In this document: piece after piece, positions 33,891-44,725 of the stretch
How positions within the stretch are numbered: the stretch's first letter is position 1
Layout of the letters: each line of letters starts with the position of its first letter
Source: Blakeslea trispora
Lineage: Eukaryota > Mucoromycota > Mucoromycetes > Mucorales > Choanephoraceae
Assembly: GCA_025331445.1 (NCBI GenBank)
Contig: JAIWNE010000129.1
Span: 28,360 to 92,359 of the forward strand
DNA: 64,000 nt
Direction of reading: 5' to 3'
Notes under the pieces: generated by a model
Database searches by the model: none
Told to the model about the DNA's origin: nothing
The model's input: the letters and a program-made list of their open reading frames with translations, nothing else
Made by a program: the position numbers and the translations under genes

Positions 33891-35968
33891 GTTACAGAAA
33901 GAATGTGGCGGGATTGCTGCATTTTTTGTAATGCGTCCTTAATCGCCTCTTTGTATTTCATTTGTTCTTCTTCCGTACCGTATGGGCACTTGTTTGGAAT
34001 AACATCGTCTTGGTAGATGTTTATATTCATTGCCTTATTTCTGATATGGTTAGGAATCCAATCATATTGTACCCCGAATAGTCCCACATTTAACTTAGCC
34101 AGTATGTCTGTACCCAAGAGAATATCGTATTTCATGTTTTCATTGAATTGCATGATTTCAAAAGGGAATTCTGTATTTATATCACCATAAGTAATTTTTA
34201 ATGGAATGGTTTGATCAATTCTTTTCTTATTGTTATTGGCTCCTGCAAAGTTTAAATATCCGTTTATAGGCTTTATGAATTTTTTGTGCAATGATGGATA
34301 GTGTTTATTCAAAATAGGTATTAATTTCAAAAAAGTCTGCTTGTTCATGATAGTTAATTCGCTACCAGTATCTACTTGGGCCCATAGCTCTTCTCCTTCT
34401 ATTAAAATAGGAGTGTTAATTTTGAAGTTATTACTTTTTATGGTGGATTGATCAGATAACTTACAAGCTTCAACGTCACCCAAGAACTCATTCATGTCCT
34501 CGTCATCATCATCGTGCTCTTTGTTATCAGTCTTTTGTTCCTTCTCTCTGCAAGCTCTAAGCATGTTCACTTGTTTTATTTGCAAGCGACGTTTGTAGTC
34601 GTCACTGTCAAAGTACTCAGGGCATCGGTGACCTTTGCCCCAAGCTTTCTTACCATAGCGGCAGTTGTCAGCGGCAGGTTGTTGGGCCCAGCGTGACTGG
34701 GTGGTACCATAATTCATAGTGCTTGCTGAGCGGGGTTGGTTTTTTTCTCCATAAAACAAATTCTTTGTTTGTTTCTTTCTGTTTTCACACTCAATAGTAG
34801 TATGGCTACTATTTTTTCCATGGTGCTTGCAGTAATAAAATCCTGCGCGAGTTGATTGACTTGACGAACCATTTGATTGGCTGTTTTGGCTGTTTCTATT
34901 TTCATTCATAGAACTGTTCATATGTCTGGTTCGACCACTGGAACCAAATCTACCTTCATCGTAGAAGCTGTAATAGTCATCCACACAGTCGCCTAAAAGT
35001 TCTCTTGCAACGGCAGCTGCTTCGTTCACGTTCCATTGGCGTGGGTCATTGCTTCGGCGGAGAGGTAACCACGAGGCGGCAACTTGGTGATGTATTTCAG
35101 GTGTCATAGAAGCCACAAACCGTTCCACGATCCCTTTGTCGTCAAGGGCAAGCTCAGCCTGTTCGCATTTATTGATGAAACGGGTCGTGTAGTCGGCAAT
35201 GGACTCTCTCTTTGTCATGGTCATTGTGAGCGCCTCAGTTGTAGCATTGACGGTGGCTCGTGTAGATTTGAACTTCATCTTGAAGGCTTCCTTAGTTTCT
35301 TCCCACGTCATAGCCGTTCTTACCGTATCTTGGATCCATCGTGCGTGCTTATCATCAACAACCAAAGGTAGGATATGCTTCCAATGCTTAGTGAGCGAAA
35401 TGTTAGAACTCATGTTGACTAATTTCTCCAAGTCCCAGAGATAGTTGTCTACAGATTGGTAAGCGTGTTCCGTAGGGTAAGGTTTGTTAGGCCAGGCGTC
35501 GAGTTGGAAATGGGGTAAATCCTTGTAGTTCAGGCGGAGGAAAGATTCAGTAGCTTCAGCGTCAATATCGACCTTCATAGGGCTGGTCTTAGTATTGATG
35601 GACTTGACCCTATGAAGTGTTTGATTGAATGTGCGAATCTGATCATTGATTTCATCTGTCATGCGTTTATACTTATCTAAGTTTTCCTTGTCCTTCTTCA
35701 ACCAGGCTTCGTTAAATTTGATAGCGCAGTCAAGAGCTTGTTGATTCAGGTTATAGAGTACCAGTTGGACTTCCGTGATAGCCTTGTTACCAATGTCATC
35801 AGTAGTAGTCAGGTCGTTCTCATCGAAGTCAATATCACTCATTTGAGCGTCTTCTGCACCAGTAACTGCTTGGCCATTATGGGAGGAGATCATTGCCACA
35901 GCATCCTGGATACGGACATGGTTAGCTTCTTGTAGCTCAGGAATAGAATTTTGATCTTGAGTAGACAT
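33875..35968 (-). CDS. Gag and protease of chromovirus E (697 codons)
   Basis: The ATG at 35968 starts a Gag with capsid-type helices (HARWIQDTVRTAMTWEETKEAF), a zinc-cluster region and an aspartic protease (AQVDTGSELTIM, later LLGTDILAKLNVGLFG). The zinc box reads CRYGKK...GHRC, lacking the second Cys of relatives (CRYCGK in A), though another Cys/His cluster (YYCKHHGKNSSHTTIEC) precedes it. The last 15 or so codons read out of frame with relatives. The correct continuation is the pol frame, entered by a -1 shift at an A6 run (minus strand, 33922-33927). Confidence 0.85.
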   Translation of the reverse strand: MSTQDQNSIPELQEANHVRIQDAVAMISSHNGQAVTGAEDAQMSDIDFDENDLTTTDDIGNKAITEVQLVLYNLNQQALDCAIKFNEAWLKKDKENLDKYKRMTDEINDQIRTFNQTLHRVKSINTKTSPMKVDIDAEATESFLRLNYKDLPHFQLDAWPNKPYPTEHAYQSVDNYLWDLEKLVNMSSNISLTKHWKHILPLVVDDKHARWIQDTVRTAMTWEETKEAFKMKFKSTRATVNATTEALTMTMTKRESIADYTTRFINKCEQAELALDDKGIVERFVASMTPEIHHQVAASWLPLRRSNDPRQWNVNEAAAVARELLGDCVDDYYSFYDEGRFGSSGRTRHMNSSMNENRNSQNSQSNGSSSQSTRAGFYYCKHHGKNSSHTTIECENRKKQTKNLFYGEKNQPRSASTMNYGTTQSRWAQQPAADNCRYGKKAWGKGHRCPEYFDSDDYKRRLQIKQVNMLRACREKEQKTDNKEHDDDDEDMNEFLGDVEACKLSDQSTIKSNNFKINTPILIEGEELWAQVDTGSELTIMNKQTFLKLIPILNKHYPSLHKKFIKPINGYLNFAGANNNKKRIDQTIPLKITYGDINTEFPFEIMQFNENMKYDILLGTDILAKLNVGLFGVQYDWIPNHIRNKAMNINIYQDDVIPNKCPYGTEEEQMKYKEAIKDALQKMQQSRHILSVTCLKL

Positions 35969-36005
35969 GGCAGTGAGGAATAAATAGAATATTCAAAGTA
36001 AAAAA

Positions 36006-36514
36006 TGTAGATATTTGTGTGTGAGAGAATAAAGGAAAAACAAGAAAGTACTTTGATAATCTCTTTATTCTTAAAAAGTGGAATTAATGTTTCTAAACTA
36101 AATAATACAATGGTTTTTATACAATTTCTAAAGTCTGTGTCTACTCGAATGTGAATGGATTTTACTAATCCTTATTCTCATAAAATATAAGGGAAATAAT
36201 CTTTATATGACGGTTGAGGTCTTCTTCCAGTGTTCTACCATTGTCCTGTATTTTTACCGTTCCTGAATACAGTTGAATTAGGACTTTAAATCTGGGATGG
36301 CTTGATTTGGAACTTGTGTAATTTTCTCTGTCCTTTTTCTTCTGAGTAAGCATTTACTGCTTACTTTGTCTTATGTGTATATGAGCTTTCCCTCTTTACA
36401 TTATGTTGAGCTTCTATTAGTTTGAGTTGTATATCGTATTTTAAATAAGCGATTCTTTTATTTGATATCATTTTCAGTATCTACTCTTATTTATCATATG
36501 GTGAAATCACCACA
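36006..36514 (-). repeat. 5' LTR of element E (509 bp)
   Basis: It ends CACCACA on the plus strand, as in the other copy. The internal edge near 36006 (TGTAGATATTTG) is the diverged equivalent of TGTAATGATTATG at 30303. The gag start follows about 40 nt away. Confidence 0.85.
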
Positions 36515-38921
36515 AGTGAAATTGCTCAATCCAGATAAAAAATCTGATTGTTTGTTCATTTGCTTTTGCAAAAAAGAAAAAAATCTATGTGTAAGTCCCT
36601 CTTTTTGAGTCTCTTTTTTTTTTGTTCTAGAAATATCTTTATATGTCATTAAGTGTAAAGTCATAATTCAGGTAAAACTAGGGATGCTTTGATGAGAAAA
36701 TCAAAAGTGGTGTATGGTAATTTTCCTCATCTGATGTAAAAGAAAAAGAAAAAGAAAAAAGGGGGGTTGGGGGGGTCTCCCCCCCATTCCCAAAAAATAT
36801 TCAATACTTCTTTGAAGTAAGCCATTCTCATGATAAATGGGTTAGTCTTTTGGCCATTGTATTTAGAGCAAAAATGAAGTAAAGAGATTCACATTTTATC
36901 TTGCAATACATCTATACACAGCAGCGTGAAGTACACAAGTCATGATATTAGATGAGTGATTCGCAATGTCGGCTCATTGTGAGAAAGTGAGTATACGAGT
37001 AAAGAGATCCTTTAATAAGAATTTTAGGCAAACAGCATAGTCTTTCTCTACTTGAAAACTGCTTTACTCTTACAAAAAATTCACAGTCAATGCGTGGTTT
37101 AAATGCACTCGTATTTAACTGTTTTTCTTACAAGTTCAAGCAAAACTAGCTGGCATTAGATATCAAAAAGAGTTTTTTGAACTTATTAAGATGTTGTGCA
37201 GACAAAGTAAGTTGACCAAGAAAAAATGTTTAATAAATCATGATGCTGTTGAAATAAAGATAAAGTAATGACACTCTTATTGCCAAGTCTAATTTTTTTG
37301 TTGGGAGATGAATAATGTTAAAGTCTTGAATTTCTAGCAGAGGGCTAATAGCCAGTGTGTTGTTAATATTTCGCATCATATTTTTTTTCCTTCTACAATT
37401 TAGTTAGACACTGATAAAAATCATTCAAGAAAAGTAATTATTAATCATTCTCAAGCTTATTTGCTACCTGATAATTTTCTCACTTGCTCTTGTTTTCTAT
37501 TCTCAATTCATTTACTTCTTTAGTTTGCTGACAAGTTCAATTTGTAGAGCAGAAGCTTCTGAGCAGTCGTTTGAGTTATCAAAAACCGTATGAAGAAAAA
37601 CTGCTATATATTCATTGACTGTAAGTCTTTTATTGATATAAAAAGCAGCGTAATCCTTTACTAACAGGGTAATAGAACAGTGATCTAAAAGCTAGTTGTA
37701 TGTGAATGTTTTACTTTATAATGTATAAAGCAAGAACAATAAACACAGCGCACTAATAAGCTGTTTGATTCTCTCTTCTTTGATAATTTAGATGATATCA
37801 AATTCAATACAATCAAAATAAAATAAGTTTAGGGAGTTAATTAGATCAAAGGCAATACTCTATATATTCGAATTGATGTAATGCTTGAATTTCTCATACA
37901 AATAGTATTCTGACCAATAGTGTACATCTTTTTGTGAAGTATAAAGTCTATTGTCAGTGATTATAAATTGGATCAGAGATGATTGGTAGAAGTTATATTT
38001 AAACAAACAATCAAACAGAACAGTTAGCTAACTGTACTTGAGGTTTTTTAACTGGTAAGCAATTAATACGATGTCAGTGATGACTTCAGATAAAAGCTTG
38101 TTCAATCTGAATGTTAAAAAGAATAAGTCAAAGTTGAATTGGAATCAATTTGGGATGTACAAAGTTAATCAATTGTTCTACACTGCAAAAATACTAAAAT
38201 ACATGTCATATTCCAAGCCTCTGTTTCTTTTGTTGATACTATTGGTATTTTCGTTATTGTAGTCATATATAAAATGAGAATGAGAAGACCAAATTACAAG
38301 AAAAAAACTTTTATAGACCTAATATAAACCGCTTTAAGTTGCATCATTGATTTTAATGTAGAGTTTCTAATTTAATTTACACCATTTACATGCTCTGCTG
38401 ATATGACACTCTTTAAAGGCTGTTTTGCTTCTTATTAAAAAAGTGAGTTTTGTGGTATATTGAACTAGCAAAATGAATTTTTAAACTTTTTTTGAGTGAA
38501 GAAGAGAAACAAGTCTATTACATTATTACAGGCTATGCTTTACTATGCTCCATAGAATTAAAAGTAGTAAGCATTGTACTTTTCGTGTCCAAATATCAAT
38601 CGATTCAAAAGAGAAATGTTTCATTATTATACAAGCTTAGAACATGCACTAAAATCGTTTGCAAGCATTTCTCCCAAAGCCATATTCTTTAGTGGTCTTA
38701 TCCTTATTTAATTACCTTACAAACAATGGTTTCACAAGTGTGTGATACACAGTTTGTTCTTCATATAAATATGCAACAGCAAATTCTTTTCCACTTTTTG
38801 TTTAACTAATAGCGAAAACTAAAGTCTATATAAATACATCAGTTGAAAATACAAAAATGCAGTCTATTGTTTCTACTTTTTTTGGAATGTGCTTTCCTCA
38901 AGCTGTCACTTGCAATGAGGA
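36515..38921. other. 2.4-kb AT-rich gene-poor stretch
   Basis: Only short frames without recognisable motifs occur (for example 63 codons at 38071 and 66 at 38492), none supported as genes. A G7-TCT-C7 hairpin lies at 36769-36785. Poly-T and poly-A tracts are common. It may be the only stretch of the window that is not obviously transposon, apart from 10.6-12.8 kb. Confidence 0.5.
36769..36785. repeat. G7-TCT-C7 hairpin
   Basis: Seven G, the loop TCT and seven C make a perfect stem in otherwise AT-rich DNA. It resembles in style the hairpins at 12947-12970 and 18083-18095. Confidence 0.8.
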
Positions 38922-39200
38922 TGTTGTATACATTGTCCTTTTTAGGAACAATAACAAATTATAAAGTCAGATTAGCCATCACGTCGTTAACATATATGGA
39001 CATATTGATTAACGGTGAGATACGTTCTTATACAAATAAACAGAAAGTACGTTGTGATCCAACGTAAGGTAAACACTCAGCTAAGATGCGGGATCCATCA
39101 TTAGTACAAATAGAGCTAGAAAATGTATATTGAATAAAGACAACTTTCTTTTGGGTCTGATTGATTTATTATTGTTATCAATTGTACCGTGAATATCACA
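38922..39200 (+). repeat. 5' LTR of element F (279 bp)
   Basis: It matches 44726-45004 but reads TACAAATAG (39105-39113) where the 3' LTR and a relative at 52.8 kb read TATAAATAG, so the probable TATA box of the active promoter copy is mutated. Confidence 0.92.
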
Positions 39201-39275
39201 TTTTTTTCAATCAAGACGAATCCATTCTACTACTACCTCTATTTCTTTACTTTTATTTTAACTTACCTCTGCAAC

Positions 39276-41156
39276 ATGTTCAACTCTGTCAACAACTCTG
39301 CTCCCATCTCTGACAACATGGATGTCGTCATGAATGACTCTTTGCCTGTTGTGTCTGGTCCTGTTGTTTCTGGTCCTGTTGTTGCTGCTCCTGTCGTGTC
39401 TGCTCCTGTTGTACCTGTCGCTGTGGATACTAGTGCTTTGCACAATGCGTGCAACGCCTTGAGAATGGAACTTGTGGTATTGGGAAGCCGATACTATGAG
39501 AGAAATGGGGACGCTGACCTTGCCGATTTGCGTAGGCAAATCGACGGTAAGAAAGCTGACCTTGAAGTCTTGGAACGCACTTTGGCAAGTGTAGAAGGCT
39601 CTGGTTGTTCTTCCTCTGTGGGTGGTGGTGCTCCTTGGTCTTCTGTTGGTGCTTCTCGTGTTGTCTGCCCTCCTGCGTTGCCTCTGTTTCAATGGGAAGG
39701 TAATGTACATGATGTGAAGGCTCGGGTTTTTCCTGACGTGCATGCCTGTGTCATGTACTTTGAAGATGTAATGTATGCAAATGCATTGAACATCGACCAA
39801 CACTACTTGCGACTGGTTCCCCAGTTACTCTCCTACACCGCTAGACAGTGGTATGGTCAATTTTTGGCCCAATCTTCGGGTGTGTCTCCTTCGTGGGGGC
39901 AATTTAAGGCTGCTTTTTCCTCTCGCTTTGGTCGAACGGTCGATCAAGATGAAGCCGACTGTGCTCTACAACTCTCCAATGTGTCTATGTGGCCTGGCGA
40001 GACGTTTGATGCTTTTGTTGACCGGTTCAGGGACTTGCGTCGTCGTTCGGGTGCCCAGTGTTTGCCTTCTTCTGTGTTGGTAAACAGATTCCAGCGTGCG
40101 ATGCCTGGTCACTTGCGGGAAAAGGTTCTGTTGGCCCGTGCTGCTCTCCCTGAGCACACTACTTGGGACATCGATCAGGTTGTTGCCGTTTCTTTGCGGG
40201 TGTTCAGAGACTGCGAGGACATGGGTTCTGGTGGTGCTGTTGGTGGTTCTGGTGCTGTGGCTGGATCGTCCACCGGCTCCTCTAAGTGGGCCAGCAAGTC
40301 AGGCGCTAAGGTGTCTAAGCGGTCGGTGTCCTCTGGGCGCTATTGTGAATTGCATAAGACGAGTACGCACTCAACTGCCGAGTGCAAGGCTCTTTCCCAG
40401 ATCTCTGCGTCTTTGGTGACTGGTTCTGCTGCTTCTTCTTCTCCCTCTTCTTCTCCCTCTTCTTCTTCCTCTGGGCCTCGTACATCGGCTAGACCTGCTG
40501 ATAAAGGTAAGGGGAAGGAGAGGTCTAAGAAGTGTTACAAGTGTGGCGCTTTGGGCTGGTCGAAAGCGCACGTGTGCAACTCTGGTGTGCCTTCTGCAGG
40601 CAAGCACTTTGGGATGATGACTCTTTCTTCTTCTGCGTCTGCTTCTTCGGGTTCTTTGGGTGCGATGACGAGCTCTACAGCTCAAGTGCCTGGTGGAGCC
40701 TCTGGGGAGTGGAACGCTTTTGCTGCTGGCAATACTGCTGCTGGTACTTCTTCTGCTGCTGGTGCGTCTGCTTCTGGCACGTCTTCTTCTGCTGCTGGTG
40801 CGTTGGCCGCTGGCACGTCTGTTTCTGCTGCTGGTGCGTCTGCTGCTGGCACGTCTTCTGCTTCTGTTGCCTCTGGGGCTGGCTCTTCTGCTGTTGTGTC
40901 TTCTGTTGCGTCTTTGTCTGAGGATGACATGGATATAGATGAACGCGTGGCCGAGGCTGCACAGAACTGTAAGTATGATACTGAATTTTCAAAACTACCA
41001 GAGTATAAATCTAACGCTCTTATTGTTCCATTGGTTATAGAGAATGTTGCTGTGTACGCCTTGGTTGACAGTGGGCCACCTTCAGTGTGGTACATCCTTC
41101 TTTCTTCTCTTCCCTTGGCCTTCCTCTTGTGCCTGCTTCTGGCAGCGTACAATTAG
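39276..41156 (+). pseudogene. Gag/protease of element F, frameshifted
   Basis: The first ATG after the LTR is 39276; an upstream ATG-less extension into the LTR is not used. The protein has a Val/Pro-rich start (GPVVSGPVVAAPVV), a Gag domain (residues about 120-330), a zinc cluster CYKCGALGWSKAHVC, and a long Ala/Ser/Gly/Thr tract with repeated AAGTS-type units (about 40726-40900). The aspartic protease begins NVAVYALVDSG and is then thrown out of frame at 41070-41085: restoring one G in the GGG run would recover the conserved DSG-A-T/S context. The remaining ORF after the shift is meaningless. Confidence 0.85.
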
Positions 41157-41800
41157 GACATGAACTTTCGTCTGCGCCTCGTCTTGGACAGTGTAGTCTA
41201 ACCGTTGTTTATAATAAAAAATTTATTAATCATACTTTTGAAGTCTTCAATGCTTTTTCGATTAAAGATAACGTACCTGTTATCATTGGCTTGGATTTGA
41301 TGCCTCGTTTAGGTATTTCAATTCATGGCTTAGTTACTTCTTGGTTTGGAGTTACAGGACCAAAATTGCCTTGTCCTATTGATCCAGAAGAAGTTAGTAA
41401 CGCAGTAAACGCCAGTCCAGTAGGTACTTCTGAAGAAGATTGCATTACATGAGTCAATTACAGCCATTGCTAGATGCCAATGCTAACATTGATCTAAAAT
41501 CCACTTATTGTAATTTGCCAAATGCTGTTGTTGATCTTGAAACTAAACCAGGAACGACTGCTTCGCAAAAGCCCTATCAAGTACCATATGTATATCGTGA
41601 CGCTGTCTTGGCACAGTTCGAAGCATGGGTAAATGAAGTGTGATTGAGCGGTCTACGGGTCATACTGATTATAACGTGCCCATTCTGTGTGTTGCAAAAA
41701 AAGATATCGATGGTGTTTATTCAATGAAAAAGCCTAGAGTTGTTGCTGATGTTAGAAAGCTGAATAGCAACTAGTCAGTAATGATGTTTATCAATTACCT
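41087..41800 (+). pseudogene. Element F protease end and RT start, shifted frames
   Basis: In the shifted frame the protease continues (HPSFFSSLGLPLVPASG; IIGLDLMPRLGISIHG) to a stop at 41450. A second shift leads to the linker (MSQLQPLLDANANIDLK...) ending at 41643, and a third to the start of reverse transcriptase (STGHTDYNVPILCVAKKD, KKPRVVADVRKLN) before an in-frame TAG near 41773. Several small indels thus fall within 700 bp, while gag before and pol after are open. Confidence 0.8.
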
Positions 41801-44551
41801 TTGATCTCTGACATTCATCAACGTATGGGAAATGCGACTATCATTTCTACAATTGATATCCGTTCTTGCTTTACTTCGTTCCTTGTCAACCCTAAACATA
41901 AGCATAAACTTAGTTTTATGTGTCCTTTTACGAATCTTCGTTACCACTTCCGCAAGATGTGCTTTGGCATCACGTTCATGTCTGCATTTGTTCAGAATGT
42001 ACTCCAAAACTATTTCCATGATCTGCCATATGTCTCTATTTACGTGGATGATATTACTGTGGGTACTGCTTCTACGTTGGAACATCACTTCCTTTGCTTG
42101 GGCACAGTGATCAAACGACTGACAGATGCTAACTTGCAGATCAACTCTACCAAACTAGTCATTGCTATGAATTCGGTTCATTTGTTGGGCTGGACTATTA
42201 GTGGTGGCGCATTGTTGCCAGATTATCGTAAGATAGCTGCAACTGCCATGTGGGAAGATGTTCCTACTACAGGTAAACGACTTGCCTCCTATTTAGGATT
42301 CTTGAATTATTTTCGAGGATCTATCCCCAATTATGCCACATTAGCTGCACCTTTGGACGCACTGCGTTGTCACAAGTCACTTGTAGATGTCTGGACCGAA
42401 GAGCACACTGCTGCCTTCAGGAATCTCAAAGCTGCTCTTGCCTCTGCTGTTGTGTTGTCGCCTTATGACCCTAAATATCGCTTGCACGTAGCTACTGATG
42501 CTTCCAAGTATGGTATTGGTGGTATAGTTTACTACATTAAGGATAACAAGGTTCACTATGTTGGAATGGCTAGTCGAAAGCTGAACGAAACTGAACAACG
42601 CTATAGTACTACTCGTCGTGAGTTGTTAGGCTTCTTGTTCATCTGTCAACGCTTTCATAAACTGTTATATGGTATCCGATTCTCGGCTCATGTCGACCAT
42701 CGTTCACTTGTATTTTTGAAAAGTCAGGCTGTACCTAATTCTATGATGCTGAATTACTATGAAGCCATTTTTTGTTATGACTTTGATATTGTACATATCC
42801 CTGGCATTACCAACTGTTTACCAGATGCTCTTAGTAGATTGTATTCTCCTGAGTCATCCAATCTGGAGGAGGATGCATCTAAATACGCCAGTTATAACCA
42901 CAGACATATTGTGAAGAAAAGAAACATGTCTCGTTCCGAAAGAAAGCAAGAAAAAGAAAAGAGCTTAATTTCTGACTCTAATCGAACTTTTTCTCATGCT
43001 CGTCACGTCACGTTGCACAACGCGGCTATGCGTCATAAAGCTGAAAAATCAGAGGTCATTGATAAGTCCTCTTTACCTACTCGTCCTACCACAGATGACA
43101 ATGATGATTACGAAGAACCCACTTCTTCACCTACAACGTCTACCTCGCTTCGGTACGCTGAATATATGACACCACCTGAAGAAGAGCGTCGTGATATTAT
43201 TGAACGAGCTCACCTTCTTGGTCATTTCGGAGTGAATGCTGTTGAGAAAACAATTCATGAAGATAGGTTACACTGGAAGAATTTGAGAAAAGACATTGAA
43301 CGGATTGTAAAAGACTGCTCAGCTTGTCAACAACATACTATACATAAAGCAGGCTATCATCCTCCTAGACACATTTTATCTGACGGTGTCTTTGATCATA
43401 TCTGTGTGGATCTAGGCACATTCAACGTCACATCGTCTAATGGAAACAACTTCTTATTACTAGTCGTTGATATGTTCTCGCGCTTTGTTATTTTAAGAGC
43501 CATACCTGATAAGAATGCCTATACCATTGCTAAGGAGTTGCTTAGTATCTGGTGTTTATTTGGATTTAGTCGTATCATAAGTCATGATAATGGATCTGAA
43601 TTTGTTAATGAAGTCTTAAAGCAATTGGCTGAGATGACTGGAGTTGAACAAAGGGTATCGTTACCCTATAATCCTGTAGGCAATTCAGTGTGTGAAAGAT
43701 ATATGGGTGTGTGCAAACAAACCATTATTAAGGCAATAACGGCTGATGCAGAGGATCCTGAAAGTTGGGATTTATATATTGACATGGCTCAATACGCTGT
43801 CAACGCTCAATTTAGACACTTGCACAGTACACGTGCATTCACGGCTATGTTCTTCAGACAGCCGAATCAATTGACTGATTATACCGAAGTGCCGCCCACT
43901 TTGTCATTTGAGAAATCAGAACACAAACGTATCAACAAGCAATTGAAGCACGTTAAAGAAGTAGTCGTACCTGCTTTACATGAGCACATTAAAGAACGTC
44001 AAAACACTGACCATGCAAAATACTTGAAGTCTCATAATATTAAAGCAGATAAGTATCCGCTCAATTCTAAGGTCATGATCGTCAATGTAAATCGTAAAGC
44101 AAAGATAGAACCTCGTTATGTCGGTCCTTTTATTGTCAAAGGTTGGGCTCGCAGTGGAGCTTACATCCTCGAAGATTTAACTGGTGCATTGTTGTCCAGA
44201 GACATACCTACTCATCAGATCAAGATGGTACAGGCAGGCGAACAACGATTACAGGCTGACTTGGCTGAAAAACATTATGAAGTTCAAGCTATAGTTAATC
44301 ATCGTGGCACTGGCAAGAACATGGAATATTACGTTCACTGGCGTGCATATGATGATCAAGCGAAATATAATACATGGGAACCAGTTTCTTCATTTGACTC
44401 GCTTAAACCTATAAATGAATACTGGGCAAGAAGAAACGTTGGTGATGCAGTTACACAAGGCACCGTGCTGCCTGCAACTGTCAACAAACGCAAGGACTCT
44501 TCTACTAAACGTAGTAAAAGACGATCTACTCGTCGTAATACAAGATTATAA
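41801..44551 (+). CDS. Element F Pol: RT, RNase H, integrase, chromodomain
   Basis: The 916-codon frame begins inside reverse transcriptase (ISDIHQRMGNATIISTIDIR) and is open to the natural end. YVDD lies near residue 78, RNase H VATDASKYGIGG near 230 and VDHRSL near 300. The integrase zinc region HLLGHFG...CSACQQH is near 470-510, core blocks VDLGTFN, SHDNGSEF and NSVCERY follow, and a chromodomain (EYYVHWRAYDDQ...NTWEP) lies near 840. A Lys/Arg tail ends the protein. It is out of frame with gag, so full Pol cannot be made from this copy. Confidence 0.88.
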   Translation: MISDIHQRMGNATIISTIDIRSCFTSFLVNPKHKHKLSFMCPFTNLRYHFRKMCFGITFMSAFVQNVLQNYFHDLPYVSIYVDDITVGTASTLEHHFLCLGTVIKRLTDANLQINSTKLVIAMNSVHLLGWTISGGALLPDYRKIAATAMWEDVPTTGKRLASYLGFLNYFRGSIPNYATLAAPLDALRCHKSLVDVWTEEHTAAFRNLKAALASAVVLSPYDPKYRLHVATDASKYGIGGIVYYIKDNKVHYVGMASRKLNETEQRYSTTRRELLGFLFICQRFHKLLYGIRFSAHVDHRSLVFLKSQAVPNSMMLNYYEAIFCYDFDIVHIPGITNCLPDALSRLYSPESSNLEEDASKYASYNHRHIVKKRNMSRSERKQEKEKSLISDSNRTFSHARHVTLHNAAMRHKAEKSEVIDKSSLPTRPTTDDNDDYEEPTSSPTTSTSLRYAEYMTPPEEERRDIIERAHLLGHFGVNAVEKTIHEDRLHWKNLRKDIERIVKDCSACQQHTIHKAGYHPPRHILSDGVFDHICVDLGTFNVTSSNGNNFLLLVVDMFSRFVILRAIPDKNAYTIAKELLSIWCLFGFSRIISHDNGSEFVNEVLKQLAEMTGVEQRVSLPYNPVGNSVCERYMGVCKQTIIKAITADAEDPESWDLYIDMAQYAVNAQFRHLHSTRAFTAMFFRQPNQLTDYTEVPPTLSFEKSEHKRINKQLKHVKEVVVPALHEHIKERQNTDHAKYLKSHNIKADKYPLNSKVMIVNVNRKAKIEPRYVGPFIVKGWARSGAYILEDLTGALLSRDIPTHQIKMVQAGEQRLQADLAEKHYEVQAIVNHRGTGKNMEYYVHWRAYDDQAKYNTWEPVSSFDSLKPINEYWARRNVGDAVTQGTVLPATVNKRKDSSTKRSKRRSTRRNTRL

Positions 44552-44725
44552 CTTAGCTATCTTTTTCTTATCGTTTTTTTCTCCCACTGGGTTTTTTATA
44601 AGTTTATTCTCGATAGCTATTACCTTTACAATCTTCATTATATTTTGATCCAAGCAACTGATACTACTACCCTACTACTGTTACTACAAGAAGTTAATTG
44701 TTGATCTAATCTTGGCAGGGACCAA

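Larger units (their letters stand above)
30303..36514 (-). mobile_element. Ty3/gypsy chromovirus 'E'
   Basis: LTRs at 30303-30809 and 36006-36514 (507 and 509 bp, ends TGTGGTG / TACA on the minus strand) enclose gag and pol on the minus strand. A purine-rich GGAGGGGGAGAA (minus strand, 30810-30821) adjoins the 3' LTR. The left flank is the gag of a D-type element, the right flank is unrelated, and no 5-bp duplication is seen. The two solo LTRs with clean duplications are diverged members of this LTR family. Confidence 0.9.

Noticed and set aside
38071..39067. Short ORFs at 38071, 38492 and 38843
   Set aside because: No family, codon use not distinct from spacer; the last overlaps the F LTR.
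40532..40921. Cys/Trp-rich 129-codon ORF and other frames over the F Gag repeat tract
   Set aside because: Alternative frames of the Ala/Ser repeat; composition explained by repeat codons.
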